Shown: piece by piece, positions 1 to 11,160 of the stretch
How the letters are laid out: each line of letters opens with the position of its first letter
Position numbering within the stretch: the stretch's first letter is position 1
Assembly: GCA_963662155.1 (NCBI GenBank)
Contig: OY759267.1
Coordinates: 32,530,976 to 32,594,975, forward strand
Source: Lamellibrachia columna
Taxonomy: Eukaryota > Annelida > Polychaeta > Sabellida > Siboglinidae
Direction of reading: 5' to 3'
Length of the DNA: 64,000 nucleotides
Program-made: the position numbers and the translations under genes
The notes under the pieces: model-generated
What the model was told of the DNA's origin: nothing
What the model saw: only the letters and a program-made list of their open reading frames with translations
The model's database searches: none

Positions 1-2200
1 ATGCAAGGAAGGACATCAACGTAATAATTTACATGTAATTGATTACGGATTGACAGACGTTTGCTACGATGACAATAAAACTGATGCCGATTGACCAACT
101 AATGCGAATCGAGAATAATAACCTGAATCTGAATATGTAATGATCGATGTACTTTTGTTTAAAAAATAAGAGTCCAATGACGTGAGTGACACTTAGCATT
201 ATCTGCTATTTGGTTGCACCTCCTATCGGTCGCTGGAGAGACCAATCCACAGTCACCGGGTCTCTTATGGTTACATATCGAGCAGCTCTCAGGGGAGAGA
301 TTTGTCGGCCCCCAGACCTTCCTGTAGTTCTCCAGCCAAACTACTGACAATCCCTATATGTTGAACTTGTAACCTCCTATGACAACACGACAACCCGTTT
401 ATATAGTAGGTAAACCTATTTAGCTGAATTTGTGGTGTGAACTCTTGAAACAGGTTAACTTTACATTTAACTGATATAACAACAACTAATTAAACAATTT
501 AGTTAATTAGAATGTTTCTTATATGGCATAGTTCATGTTGTAATGCTGCAAAGTGTATAACATGCATAAATAATATTACTAGTCTATGTTATTGATATTG
601 AATTATGCAGATCTAGTGGTGAAATTATGCGCATGCGCCGGAAGTTATCACTCTAAGATGGCGTCTACTAGAACGTTGGCCGTGTAATTGATATCAACAA
701 CCCTACAAAACCCTGTCTTAGGAATACAACACACTCCAAGTGGAAAAGGTTTATTATATTGGCAATAGTATCATCGAACAGTTGTGATAACTGGTATGTC
801 TGTTTATTATCTATGCATCTAGCAATTCCCACCGCCGTTACTTTGTTAACTGTTACGTTAGCCAACAATAAGCCAAAACGCATAGAAAGTGTCCCGTCTC
901 CTTGCCAGCAACAGTCTAGCAAAATTTTCGTGCGACTAATACACAGTCATGAGTTGCATCAGAAGCAGAAAAACATAGTTGTCACTAATAAGTAATCTGT
1001 CCCAATACATTAACCAAAACTCCATATGAAATGATCAATCGTTTGTAGAATGAATAAAATATGTATCAGAATTAAAACCATATCAAATATGTGTACTCCG
1101 TAGTATAGATATTATTTATCTACAAAGCCAAATAATGTTTATACACAAACCTTCCGCATTCTGGTAGGTCACAAAGTCCCTGTTTATAATGCTCCTTATG
1201 TTAGTAGCTGTCTCGAATCATCTCTTTCTTCACCAATTTCGTCCGACTGGCTGTCAACGCAATGCATTTCTACCTATCTAGATGAGATCAGCTTTTACAG
1301 AGAACACCACAGGAAGCACGCAGCGTGTGCTATTGATATACAACGTATGTTGAAGCAGATAACATGCACTCCAACACGGATGTAGCTCACGAAATGCTAT
1401 CTTGCACACTCCTCCATATTTCTCCAATTGATCATTCTTCGGTCATGGTAGGCCGTACACCGTATACCAATTTTTGGAAGAAGAATCACCAACTTCGCAT
1501 GGATTGCTATATAAGACACGCTAAATGCAAGAACTCCCCGCATGCTGGCTGGTAAACAGGAATGAACCATTGTGGTCTGTTGTCTGTGCTGGCGGAAGTA
1601 ATCAACGAACTACGACACGCATTGTCCATGCGCTCGGACGGCGTTGTCCTGTTTGCATAACATAATCTATTGCAGCACCACGCCTTGACACCTGTCAACG
1701 CCCTGAATGACGTTGTAATCCTCACTTAGAAGCGCAATTTCTATGTCGCAATTATTCTGGTATCCTAATTGTATCGACACATGCGTGTTGTTCTATTGAG
1801 GATACGTAATCGTTCTGTTTACAGCAATTTTCTCAACATGGTTACACCAAAAAATAATAGTACGCATCAGTTAGTGTACGTTCAGTGTTCAAAGTGTTTT
1901 ACACTTCACCCCTAGCGCACCTGTTCATTCCAACTCCATCTCGACTTCTCTGGGAAGCACTCAGTCATGCTGCAGTTACTGCTCGAAGACCATTCGTACG
2001 TATAATCACCACTGCATATAGCCAGATACTCATTCATACAAACGAATGAGCTGTGGCAATGTTCGGTGAAACAAATTGCCAAAGCTTCGAAACGGCAGCA
2101 AGACGGTTCAAGCTAGGGTTTTCACAACTGTGAGCCTGACGTTCTATCTGGAACGTTATCACGCCCCATTCGATGGGAGAGAAGGAGAAGGGTCAGAGAA
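1..2200. repeat. Long duplicated block, copy 1
   Basis: This stretch reappears at 51642-53844 in the same orientation with only scattered substitutions and a few small indels. The right edge is sharp: both copies share the sequence up to about 2200/53844 and are unrelated after it. The left edge is the window start, so the copy may extend further. No convincing long reading frame is seen; short frames are equally preserved in both copies simply because the copies are near-identical. It contains the promoter-like cluster at 629-663. It could be a recent segmental duplication, a large non-autonomous repeat or an assembly duplicate. Confidence 0.93.
629..663 (+). promoter_or_regulatory. NRF1/ETS/YY1-like core promoter cluster, copy 1
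   Basis: Within 35 bp there is a perfect NRF1-type palindrome GCGCATGCGC (629-638), an ETS/GABPA-type CCGGAAGT (638-645) and a YY1-type AAGATGGCG (655-663). In animals these motifs cluster around start sites of TATA-less housekeeping genes, and YY1 sites often cover the first ATG. Here the ATG in the YY1 motif opens only nine codons before a stop unless it is spliced. The motifs are seen; promoter activity is inferred. Confidence 0.5.
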
Positions 2201-2211
2201 AAATTTGGTAT

Positions 2212-4368
2212 TGGATCACATTTTAAAAGTTGTAGATGCTTGTTAAAATTAATGTTCTTTTCTGAAAAGAATGTAAATTTGTGGCTGAGGATTTGCAGGG
2301 TGTGGAGTTTCCTCCAGTATTCCACCACCAAATTAACAAAACCGGGTAACTACATACATAATTTCTATGCATCAAAGTGTTATTTATGCAATGTGTTAAT
2401 GCTAACTCATTATGTTTCCCCTTTATACACTAGTATTTAAATTTTCTCATGTATCACTTGAATTGGCTTTCTTTTGATACCAATTGGCGCTGTAAAAATA
2501 CCCAAACTGAAGCTATTTTACTTTTCTCTGCATGTTATATGTATGCTTGCGGACATACCGAAAATATATAGATACATAATCTAATGCATAGGTCCATTTG
2601 GCTGCAGGTTACCAGATAAATATTTTGTAGATTTGCAGAAGCCACTATTTGTCATTAACTTACCACACTAAAAGAGGAAATTCTATTGTCTAGGCCTTCC
2701 CTCCAATTCACATGTGCCTGAATGACCAGGTAACTCCAGTTGGTACAGACAGTATTAATGTCGAGAGATATTCTCCCTCCCATTCATACATACCTTAACC
2801 TTATCTCTGTCAGACTAATCACTGGAATGGTGACTGCCTTTTGGAAATGCCTGAGTAACGTGGGTTTGAACTATACAGTAATACCTACTGTTAAATAAGC
2901 ACTTAATTGAGAGTTAATTTGGAATTTGTCAATTAAATAAAATAAAATTACCCCTGTTTTGTGAAGTTAATTTAGCCTTTACCTTTTCTTGTTAATCAAT
3001 TAATTAAATTTAATTAATTGAGTTATTTAAATTAACAATTGAAATTAACCCATGACTCTCATCTACTGTTTCATAGTGACAGGTGAATGTCTGTCTTGTC
3101 ATCTCCTGTCTCATAGTGACAAGTTAGTGTTTGTTTTGTAATCTCCTGTCTCATGGTGACTAATTAATTTTTTTTTTAAAGGAAATTACTTTAGTTATTG
3201 CATCTTAGGAACAGTGTTATTATCATCAAACAAATGTGAACATTGCGTTGACTTATAAAAGAAATATGTTTTGTAACTTTGTTGGAAAAAGATGTGCTTA
3301 TACAATATTTATATACCAAGACATTCGTTTATGGGGTATTTGATCACATTTTAAAAGTTGTAGATGCTTGTTAAAATTAATGTTCTTTTCTGAAAGGAAT
3401 GTAAATTTGTGGCTGAGGATTTGCAGGGTATGGAGTTTCCTCCAGTATTCCACCACCAAATTAACAAAACCGGGTAACTACATACATAATTTCTATGCAT
3501 CAAAGTGTTATTTATGCAATGTGTTAATGCTAACTCATTAGGTTTCCCCTTTATACACTAGTATTTAAATATTTATACACAATTTTTTTATGTATCACTT
3601 GAATTGGCTTGCTTTTGATACCAGTTGGCGCTGTAAAAAGATCCCAAACTGAAGCTATTTTATTTTTCTATGCATGATATATGTATGCTTGCGGACATAC
3701 CGAAAATATATAGATACATAGTCTAATGTATAGGTCCATTTGGCTGCAGGTTACCAGCCAAGTATTTTGCAGATTTGCAGTAGCCACCATTTGTCATCAA
3801 CTTACCACACTAAAAGAGGACATTCTATTGTCTAGGCCGTCCCTCCAATTCACATGTGCCTGAATGACCAGTAACTCCAGTTGGTACAGACAGTATTAAT
3901 GTCGAGAGATATGCTCCCTCCCATTCATACATACCTTAACCTTATCTCTGTCAGACTAATCACTGGAATGGTGACTGCCTTTTGGAAATGCTTGAGTAAC
4001 ATGGGTGTGAACTATACAGTAATACCTACTGTTAAATGAGCACTTAATTGAGAGTTAATTTGTAATTTGTCAATTAAATAGAATAAAATTACCCCCTTTT
4101 GGTGAAGCTAATTTAGCCTTTACCTTTTCTTGTAAATCAATTAATTAAATTAAATTAATTGAGTTAATTAAATTAACAATTGAAATTAACCCATGACTGT
4201 CATGTCCTGTTTCATAGTGACAGGTTAATGTCTGTCTTGTCATCGCCTGTCTCATAGCGACATGTTAGTGTTAATTTTGTAATCTCCTGTCTCATGGTGA
4301 CTAATGAATTTTTTTTTTTAAGGAAATTACTTTAGTTATTGCATCTTAGGAACAGTGTTATTATCATC
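2212..4368. repeat. Tandem duplication of a ~1.13 kb unit (two copies)
   Basis: The unit starting GATCACATTTTAAAAG at 2214 recurs at 3342, an offset of 1128 bp, and the copies can be followed to about 3228 and 4368 with a few percent divergence. Each copy contains an AATTAA-rich palindromic stretch (about 2985-3050 and 4130-4190) and two or three units of the 40-bp CTGTCTCATAGTGACA minisatellite. No coding sequence is recognised. The unit begins where the duplicated block 1-2200 ends, so the two repeats abut. Confidence 0.9.
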
Positions 4369-4605
4369 TCCTGACTCATGGTGACATATTTATGTCTGTC
4401 TTGTCATCTCCTGTCTCATAGTGACATGTTTATGTCTGTTATGTCATCTCCTGTCTCATAGTGACAGGTTCGTGTTTGTCTTGTCATCTACTGTCTCATA
4501 GTGACATATTAGTGTCTGTCTGGTCAACTCCTGTCTCATAATGACAGATTAGTGTCTGTCTTTTCATATCCTGTCTCATAGTGACAGGTTCGTGACATTT
4601 CTAAA
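4190..4605. repeat. ~40-bp minisatellite (CTGTCTCATAGTGACA core)
   Basis: Around ten imperfect units with the core CTGTCTCATAGTGACA, followed by a variable TGTCTGTCTTGTCATCTC part. Fewer units occur inside the upstream tandem copy at about 3058-3160, so the array has expanded at the right edge of the second copy. Confidence 0.9.
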
Positions 4606-5214
4606 GGCTCTTTACACCCCAATCTTACAGATATGCAACAGTGTCAAAATCAGAATATAATCGTGTTATAACGTTAGAGATCACACGTTCCTAAACTGTA
4701 GTCGTTAAAACTCGCGAAACCCAAATCATCCCCAACACAACTAAAAATAGTGCATGTATTTAAATTTCAATATACTGTGTATTAGTTATAAATATAAACT
4801 AGATACACTTAGCTTAGAATTTCTAATCCTACCCTGTTTTTATCACATCTTGTACTAAGAAACAGGCCCTTCTTCGGGTGCTTTATTGCCACTCCTGTAT
4901 TTTCATATACCCAGAGTTCCTGAGTCAGCCGAGGACCACAGACATAACACACATCTAGATTTCCTACTGACTATCTGTCTATGTTCGCACTAGCCCAAAC
5001 CGTGCACATGCACTTTTAAACAGTTTAGTACATATTTGATCTAATGTGACTTTAGCCCTCTAAAGGCAAGTTATAGCAAACATCTACTAATACATACTTT
5101 CACAAGAAAATTCAAAACCACTTTATTTTACACCACTCTCGCCTCTGTACCTGTATCAAATTGCCACCAACAATGAGGATTCCACAACAACATTCTCAGC
5201 CATGCTGACAAGAA
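4606..5214. other. Unassigned spacer
   Basis: About 600 bp of AT-rich sequence without a supported gene, RNA or repeat. It leads directly into the LINE beginning near 5215. Confidence 0.5.
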
Positions 5215-5259
5215 ACCTGCCACCATTCCCAACGTTCTCAACCACAAAGAAAAAACAAA

Positions 5260-5760
5260 ATGATGCCAACTAAGCCCTATACCCTATCTCTATTATATAT
5301 GTGTGGCCTTATAATACAAGCAGGGTACATTCACACAAACCCTGGTCCCACCCCAGATCCCTCTCCAAAATATCCATGTGGCACCTGCAGCCATGAGGTA
5401 CATGATCACCACCATGCCATACAGTGTGATCAATGTGACAGTTCGTACCATACTGCATGTGTCCAAATTAATGACACCACATAAGAACAATTAAAATATC
5501 GTAGTGTGCTTTGGTTCTGTTCTTGCTGTGGATTGCCAAACTATTCTGTGTATCTATTCACCAGCAACATTAATACTCCAAACCCTAACTCAGTCCTTGA
5601 GTCACTTCCACACAGCAGTGACTACACAAATATATCTGATGATACGAATCCTACATTTGCACCAAATCCAGCTAATACGTCTACTCCTGACCGAGCAAAG
5701 ATAACAAGTAAACCTAAACTGCTGATAAACTGCATTCAGCATCAAGAGCACTAACAAAGT
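5260..5760 (+). pseudogene. LINE N-terminal region: NPGP motif and PHD-like finger
   Basis: The frame from 5260 starts with a hydrophobic run followed by GYIHTNPGP, then CGTCSHEV, CDQCDSSYH and C at PHD-finger spacing (C-x2-C ... C-x2-C-x4-H-x2-C). It stops at 5482-5484, but the finger resumes in another frame near 5510 with WFCSCCGLPN, so one frameshift splits it. NPGP after a hydrophobic leader is typical of these LINEs and resembles the 2A-like ribosome-skipping motif, although the usual acidic residues are Tyr and His here. PHD fingers bind histone tails in other proteins; its role in LINEs is not settled. Confidence 0.7.
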
Positions 5761-5769
5761 ATCCCTATG

Positions 5770-6588
5770 GCAGGCAACAATAAACTCAACAAACCCTGAC
5801 ATAATCTTTCTAGTTAAAACCAAACTCAACTCAAGTATCCCCACATACTATGTGCTCCCCACAAATTCTTAAGCAATCCAAAAATATCGTAACATCCACG
5901 GTGGAGGTGTTTTTATAGCACTCCGAAATGACATTATAGCAGCCCCCAAGACAAACTAAACACAACCTGTGAAATTATTTGATCAAAAATACACTCTGTT
6001 CATAAAAAAGCTATATATCTATCTGGCATCCTACTACAGACCTCCAAATGAATACACATCTCTAGAAGCCTTACATGAATCTCTCTCCATTCTATACCGT
6101 AGCTACAAGATACCCTATCTGTCATTCTAGCTGGAGATCTAAACCTTCCTGACATTGACTGAGAGAATGTGTGTGCAACAAACCAACAAACAACTGTGAA
6201 ACATAACAAACTAATTGAAATAGTTGTGGAATTTGGACTAGTTAATATAGTAAATGAACCCAACCGATTAGATTCCGGAAATATATTAGACCTAGTACTT
6301 ACATCAAACCCATTCCTTATCTCCACCATAAACACAGTGGCTGGCATGAGTGATCATGAAGCCATTCTCAGAAAAAACAAACCACCACACAAAGTATACA
6401 ACTACAGATCTGCAAACTGGGAATCCCTTGAAGCGAAATGCACCCAGCTTGCTCAGCAGTACTTTACTCGAAAACCAGATAAACAAGATGTAAACTCAAA
6501 TTGGGACTTCTTTCATAAACACTACACTAACCTGATAGGAGAATCCATCGCTAGCCCCATGACAACATCTAAACAACACCTACACTGA
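5770..6588 (+). pseudogene. LINE APE endonuclease remnant
   Basis: Pieces of an apurinic-type endonuclease, the enzyme that nicks target DNA to prime reverse transcription. Visible landmarks are DIIFLVKTKLNSSIP, HGGGVFIAL, SYYRPPN, AGDLNLPDID-like sequence near 6130, NILDLVLTSNP and GMSDHEAI, the last containing the conserved SDH. The longest open piece is 6169-6588. Stops and frame changes interrupt it at least four times. Confidence 0.75.
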
Positions 6589-7100
6589 ACCACAAGAAGC
6601 ATTATTAGCCTACAGAGAAAAAGGGACAAAACTCATGCTAAAGCCAAAAAAACATTGGGAAAATTTAAGAAAATTATCCACCAAAGAAGTGACCAAATCC
6701 TATAACAGTTACATTAACAACATGGGAAAAAGTTTGACGACAAATCCAAAACAATGTTGGTCTTTCATCAGACAAAACAAAATAAAACAAAAAATCTTGG
6801 CATTCCAGTACTAAAAGTAAATAACGACTTGAAAACAGCCGACCATGACAAAGCAAATGCTCTCAATGACCTCTTCAAATCAGTTTTTTACAAATGAACA
6901 ACTTCCTATCCCAACAAAAGGCCCATCACCATCTCCCTCAATTCAAACCCTAGAAATCGGAGCGGCATCATAAAACAGCTTGTAGCTCTAAACTCCAACA
7001 AAGCGCCAGGGCCATCCGACATTCCTGCAAAAATACTAAAGAAAACTGCTAAAGAGATATCCCCCATAATACAGCACATGTTTAGACAGATGTTAAAATA

Positions 7101-7508
7101 AAGTTGCACAACTTGTGTAAAGGAGACTTTGAAATGAGAAGCACTGGTATATTGAACAGTTATAGTTATCCAATAACAGAGGTTCTGATACATTCATTCA
7201 CCAACAGAATGGGTAATTTCATGTGTTGGCTAGCTGATTGGTTGTTTTAATACGTTGAGGGATAACTTTTTTGAACAACTCATTGATGAATATATTGATT
7301 ATTGTAATGTTGGATTATTAAACTATTAGAGTTTCTCATCCATTAAATTTCTTGACCAATTCGTCAGTCAGGTTACCATTGATTTAATATATCAATGGTT
7401 ACGTTCCATGGTTAAGTTCCAACATGGTTAAGTTCCAACATAACAGTTTTCTTGATGTGTTTGTGTGACATGTGGGTTACAGCTGAAGTGTTTGTGTTTG
7501 TGTGACAG
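7101..7508. other. Unassigned spacer
   Basis: No gene is supported. A 17-bp phrase (ATGGTTAAGTTCCAACAT) is tandemly doubled near 7407-7442, and GTTTGTGTGACA occurs twice near 7458-7506. Confidence 0.4.
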
Positions 7509-8105
7509 ATGTTTCTCAACTGAGTCTGGCTCTTGATGGCATGTTGACTTATACTCCGTGTGCCAACTGCTACAGGGAAACTGCTACTTCACTGTGTGGG
7601 AACACAGGACTGATGAGGAGCCAGCACTCTTTGTTGAAGGCAAGTTGTTAGTCATCATAAGGAATACATCAGATTCTCCTACTCTTCAGATGTTTGAGAG
7701 AGGATGTGGTGTCTTTCCCCATCATCTGTCACCATGGTAACAATGCAAGAAAACAGTGGGAAGTATTCATCTTCCCCAGATATGGCTTACATCCTTCCTG
7801 CTTATAATCCTGACAACACTGATGATGTATCACTGAAGTTTGATCCACCTCAACATGGTAATCTGACGCTGTGCCGCCAAGTAAAGATCATCAACCTCAT
7901 TGAACAAGACTGCTCACAGCCCTGCGATATAAGGCACCCTCTGTGGAATAAACTCACCAAACTAATTTCTGATTCGGTCACTATACTGGAGGTGTCACTG
8001 CCAAACACATGTGGTACGGATTTTGCAACATGCAAGCTAGCCTGGGTTGTCACAATGTTCAAATACAGGCCGTTTGAAGGTTACTTTGGTGAAGATGTCA
8101 TTAAG
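7509..8105 (+). pseudogene. Exon-like sequence of an unrecognised protein, frameshifted
   Basis: A splice acceptor (TGTGACAG) precedes 7509 and a good donor (AAG|GTAAGG) follows 8105. Two overlapping frames carry protein-like sequence: one through about 7740 (CYFTVWEHRTDEEPALFVEG) and one from about 7704 to 8105 (AYILPAYNPDNTDD, IRHPLWNKLTKLI, TFKYRPFEGYFGEDVIK-like end). A single frameshift near 7700 would join them into roughly 180 residues with several cysteines. The family is not recognised. It lies between a LINE relic and a minisatellite, and the exon at 9514 may belong to the same gene. Confidence 0.4.
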
Positions 8106-8289
8106 GTAAGGCACATCTTGAGATGTTATATGAATTCTTCAAAATTGTACAAACTTATCAAAAGGTATCGTTTCTTGCATTAATGTAATGTTGACCAATC
8201 ATCAATACTGGACTTTATGTGGTCCGACTAATTGGTTACGGTTTATGCCATCCTGTTTTATGTTTTATGTAGTACGACTAACTGGTTAC

Positions 8290-8935
8290 AGCCATATATC
8301 TGCGTGTAGTGTCTCCAGCCATGTGTCTGTGTGTGGTGTCTCCAGCCAAGTGTCTGTGTGTGGTGTCTCCAGCCATGTATCTTTGTGTGGTGTCTCCAGC
8401 CATATGTATGTGTGTGGTGTTTCCAACCATGTGTATGTCCCAACCATGTGTTAGTGTGTGGTGTCTCCAACCATGTGTTAGTGTGTGGTGTCTCCAGCCA
8501 TGTGTTAATGTGTGGGGTTTCCAGTTATGTGTCTGTGTGTGGTGTCTCCAGCCATGTGTCTGTGTGTGGTGTCTCCAACCATGTTTTAATGTGTGGTGTC
8601 TCGAGCCATCAGTCTGTGTGAATTGCCTCCAGCCATATATCTCCAGCCTGATATGTGTCTGTGTGTTGTGCCTCCAACCATGTGTCTGTGTGTGGTATCT
8701 CCAGTCATCTGTCTGTGCGTGGTGTCTCCAGCCATCTGTCTGTGCGTGGGGTCTCCAGCCATCTGTCTGTGCGTGGTGTCTCCAGCCATCTGTCTGTGTG
8801 TGGTGTCTCCAGCCATCTGTCTGTGTGTGGTGTCTCCAGCCATCTGTCTGTGCGTGGCATCTCCAGCCATCTGTCTGTGTGTGGTGTCTCCAGCTATATG
8901 TATGTGTGTGCTATTTCCAGCCATGTGTCAAATAT
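8290..8935. repeat. 27-bp minisatellite (TGTGTGGTGTCTCCAGCCAT)
   Basis: About two dozen units of a 27-bp repeat with core TGTGTGGTGTCTCCAGCCAT, alternating between variants ending ATGTGTC and CTGTCTG. Because 27 is a multiple of three, long frames stay open on both strands, giving spurious proteins rich in Cys-Gly-Val-Ser-Ser-His or in Thr-His-Arg-Gln-Met-Ala-Gly. The units to the right (about 8700-8890) are more uniform than those to the left, suggesting the most recent expansion is on that side. Confidence 0.95.
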
Positions 8936-9513
8936 CAGAATAATTGTGCAACAATTCAATTGCGAATTTTTGCTACCCACTATTACAAAAATGACACATA
9001 ATATTTTATCTATAGTTGCAGGCGGAAAGGGCAGGGAAATTAACATGGGCAAGATGACCCAAAATCTACAATTTTCAAGCTAACTGTTAAAAATGTTCAC
9101 AGCTTATGGCATGCAATTTTAGGGAGGGAGCTCGAGCCTGGTGAGACCATCAGTATATCATAATTTTATGGTTTTGTGAAAGCCCTGTCGCAACTGTGGT
9201 AGATTTATACCACCTGCAGACCAAAAACCAGACAAGTCTATTAAAAATAAGACAGTGCCTGATATATGAAGCCAAAAGACAGTGGAAATGTGAATGAAAA
9301 CATCATTAATATTTGTAAAGAATTGTGTCATGAATGTCTGTCTTTACCAACATAAGTATTAGTACTTTTATATACCATACAAGAAAATAGATCACAATTG
9401 TATTTCTCTCAGCATTATTACCACTATATCTTTGGCCTGTAGTCTCTATGTCAGCAAATATACATAATTATTATGAACTTTCTTTTTGCATAAATGATTA
9501 TTCTACATTCCAG
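8936..9513. other. Unassigned spacer / likely intron
   Basis: AT-rich sequence with no supported gene. It ends in a pyrimidine tract and acceptor (TTCTACATTCCAG) at 9513. Confidence 0.4.
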
Positions 9514-9781
9514 AGATTCAGACAGACATGGTGGTGACATGTGACACAGGGTCACAGTACAGCTTGGATGATACCTCTGTCGACATTCAACTTGAGCCAC
9601 CCTGTCTAATGTCTAAACCCAAGAAGACTCCAGGTGATGATGTCCCATTAGCTGAGCCACCATCGCCCTCTCCCTTCATCTTGTCGTCACCAGTACAGTC
9701 ATCCAGTGACTAGAAACCATCTGACCTCTCTATTCTGGATGCTGCAGAAGAGACCAATGATGAGGAGTCCATTGATGAAGA
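9514..9781 (+). pseudogene. Acidic, Pro/Ser-rich exon with one in-frame stop
   Basis: The stretch follows a clean acceptor and reads IQTDMVVTCDTGSQYSLDD, then a Pro/Ser-rich part (LAEPPSPSPF), a TAG at 9711-9713, and continues in the same frame with LDAAEETNDEESIDEE before a possible donor GTTAGT at 9782. The composition suggests a low-complexity linker or regulatory tail. One stop in an otherwise open frame points to recent decay or a sequence error. No family is recognised; the exon at 10603 may be its continuation, but their phases do not join cleanly. Confidence 0.4.
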
Positions 9782-9843
9782 GTTAGTATTATTGTGTACA
9801 TTTTTGGTTTTCCATTCCTCTGAGATTTTCAATACAACATTAG

Positions 9844-10073
9844 TGTGGCACGGTAGTCGTGTGATAGAGCGCCGAGCTTTTGGTCGAAGGGACCGGGGTT
9901 TGATACCCCCTCCGCCGTTTCATAGCTTGGGCAATTTCGTTTACCCCACTTTGCCTGTGTCTTTCGGAAGAGACAGTAAAAGCCATTGGTCCCTTCTATC
10001 TGGTGTCTATGCCAGGCGAAGTAAAAGATCCCATGCAAATATTATTTATTCACCAACCAGCAAAAGCCATTAG
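9844..10073 (+). mobile_element. tRNA-derived SINE
   Basis: The first ~65 bp look like a decayed tRNA: GGTAGTCGTGTGATAGAGCG as box A and GGGTTTGATACCC (9897-9909) as box B, the internal RNA polymerase III promoter. The tRNA part is followed by a body containing TTTCGGAAGAGACAGTAAAA and AAAAGATCCCATGCAAAT, phrases I associate with animal SINE core regions. A second copy of AGCAAAAGCCATTAGGGGTC follows near 10060. It has no protein and would depend on a LINE for movement. Exact ends and target-site duplications were not identified. Confidence 0.72.
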
Positions 10074-10233
10074 GGGTCAATAATATTGACTCAGCGTAGT
10101 TTAATACCATATATTCAAGGACTACCTACGATAGTAATTATCACTAAAATCTACAACTGTAATGATGCATTTACATATAACAAATGCATTTATTAAAGTT
10201 ACTGATAGTTTTGCATAAACTACCTTGCATGGG

Positions 10234-10352
10234 GCAATTAACTTGAAAAGTTAATTAATTAAATTACGATTAAATCAGAAATGTTCCAATTAAATTAACC
10301 TCCCAAATTGTCCAATTAAATTAACAATTAACTTTAATTCAATTAACAATTA
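10234..10352. repeat. AATTAA-rich palindromic tract
   Basis: Repeated TTAATTAAATTA and CAATTAAATTAAC phrases on both strands. The same type of sequence occurs inside both copies of the 1.13 kb repeat (about 2990-3050 and 4130-4190), so it is either a shared low-complexity motif or part of a dispersed element. Confidence 0.6.
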
Positions 10353-10602
10353 AATTATTTTTGGTACAAACCAAACCAGAGTGGCTTGTTCCAGGTAATG
10401 AAGCCACTACTGAATACAAATTAACATAGACATGTACAGTTTTTTTTTTAAAGTTTTAGCTTAGAATATACAGAAAATTTTCTCATACAGAATAACCCAT
10501 TTTCACATTAACTGGACAAATCTTATAATATTCATATCTCCATACTCCTAATAAATCCTCAAAATATTGCAATATGTAATATTTGTAGAATTTTATTTTC
10601 AG

Positions 10603-10687
10603 GTTCTAAGGCTGCAGTAATATTGCAGGAGGAACTGTTACTCAAGAATGTGCTGCAAGATGTCAGGAAACTCACCAGACCAGGGTT
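10603..10687 (+). pseudogene. Short exon-like sequence of unknown gene
   Basis: A pyrimidine-rich acceptor (TTTTATTTTCAG) precedes an open frame reading SKAAVILQEELLLKNVLQ and RKLTRPG, an amphipathic helix-like segment, which ends at a repeated GGGTTAGGGTTAGG. It may continue the 9514 exon. The family is unknown and the gene assignment is an inference. Confidence 0.3.
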
Positions 10688-11054
10688 AGGGTTAGGTTTT
10701 TTGCAGTCTTGTCAATAATTTTGCGACCAAACACACCAGCTTTGACATAGCCTATATATGGTGACATGTTATGCTCTTCCAAAATTATATTTAATTAATT
10801 TATATTCGACAAAAAAAAATTCCATTTGTTTTAGAAGTACAATTTTCTTGAGAACATGTTAAAGTAAACGAAAATACTAATATTATGAAATGTATCTTTC
10901 TATAGGATATGTTGCTAACATCTTCGACCATATTCTGAAAGGATACAGAGATGGGCCCCAATGACCACTGGTAGCGGTATCCTAGCTAATGATGGAGATG
11001 GTTCAGTTTCAGGCACAACTTTTCACACTTATACTGCATGCACACAATACTTGT

Positions 11055-11160
11055 GGTGGGAAAAGCGCGTGTCACCTTCTCGTGGTTCCTACTGTGGATC
11101 ACGACAGCAAACTGCTGTCGTGTGAACTAAGAACAGCGCATACTGACACTATTTTGTCAA
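11055..11160. repeat. Dispersed repeat with 9-bp hairpin, copy 1
   Basis: The stretch from GTCACCTTCTCGTGG to GAACTAAGAACAGCGCAT resembles 14598-14685 (GTCACCTCCTCGTGG ... CACTAAGAACAGTGTGG). Copy 1 contains a perfect hairpin, CACGACAGC-aaact-GCTGTCGTG, at about 11100-11122. No coding sense is apparent; it could be a short non-autonomous element. Confidence 0.6.

Larger units (their letters stand above)
5215..7100 (+). mobile_element. Non-LTR retrotransposon relic (PHD finger, APE endonuclease, start of RT)
   Basis: Reading left to right, three frames together give an N-terminal Cys/His finger, an AP-type endonuclease and the beginning of a reverse transcriptase, the order of CR1/L2-like LINEs. 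The endonuclease part shows SYYRPPNEY near 6030, a GNILDLVLTSNP block near 6280 and GMSDHE near 6345. The RT begins with NSKAPGPSDIPAKIL around 6990-7035 and the similarity stops near 7085, so the catalytic palm is absent. Several frameshifts and stops show that it is dead. Confidence 0.85.

Noticed and set aside
1364..1725. Small open frames conserved between the two duplicated blocks
   Set aside because: The blocks are near-identical over their full length, so frame conservation is no evidence of coding.
8309..9083. Long open frames rich in Cys-Gly-Val-Ser-Ser-His on + and Thr-His-Arg-Gln-Met-Ala-Gly on -
   Set aside because: They are created by a 27-bp minisatellite whose length is a multiple of three; all frames stay open and no start, domain or splice context supports a protein.
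9844..9915. Possible tRNA gene
   Set aside because: Box A and box B are recognisable but the acceptor stem does not pair and a SINE body follows directly.
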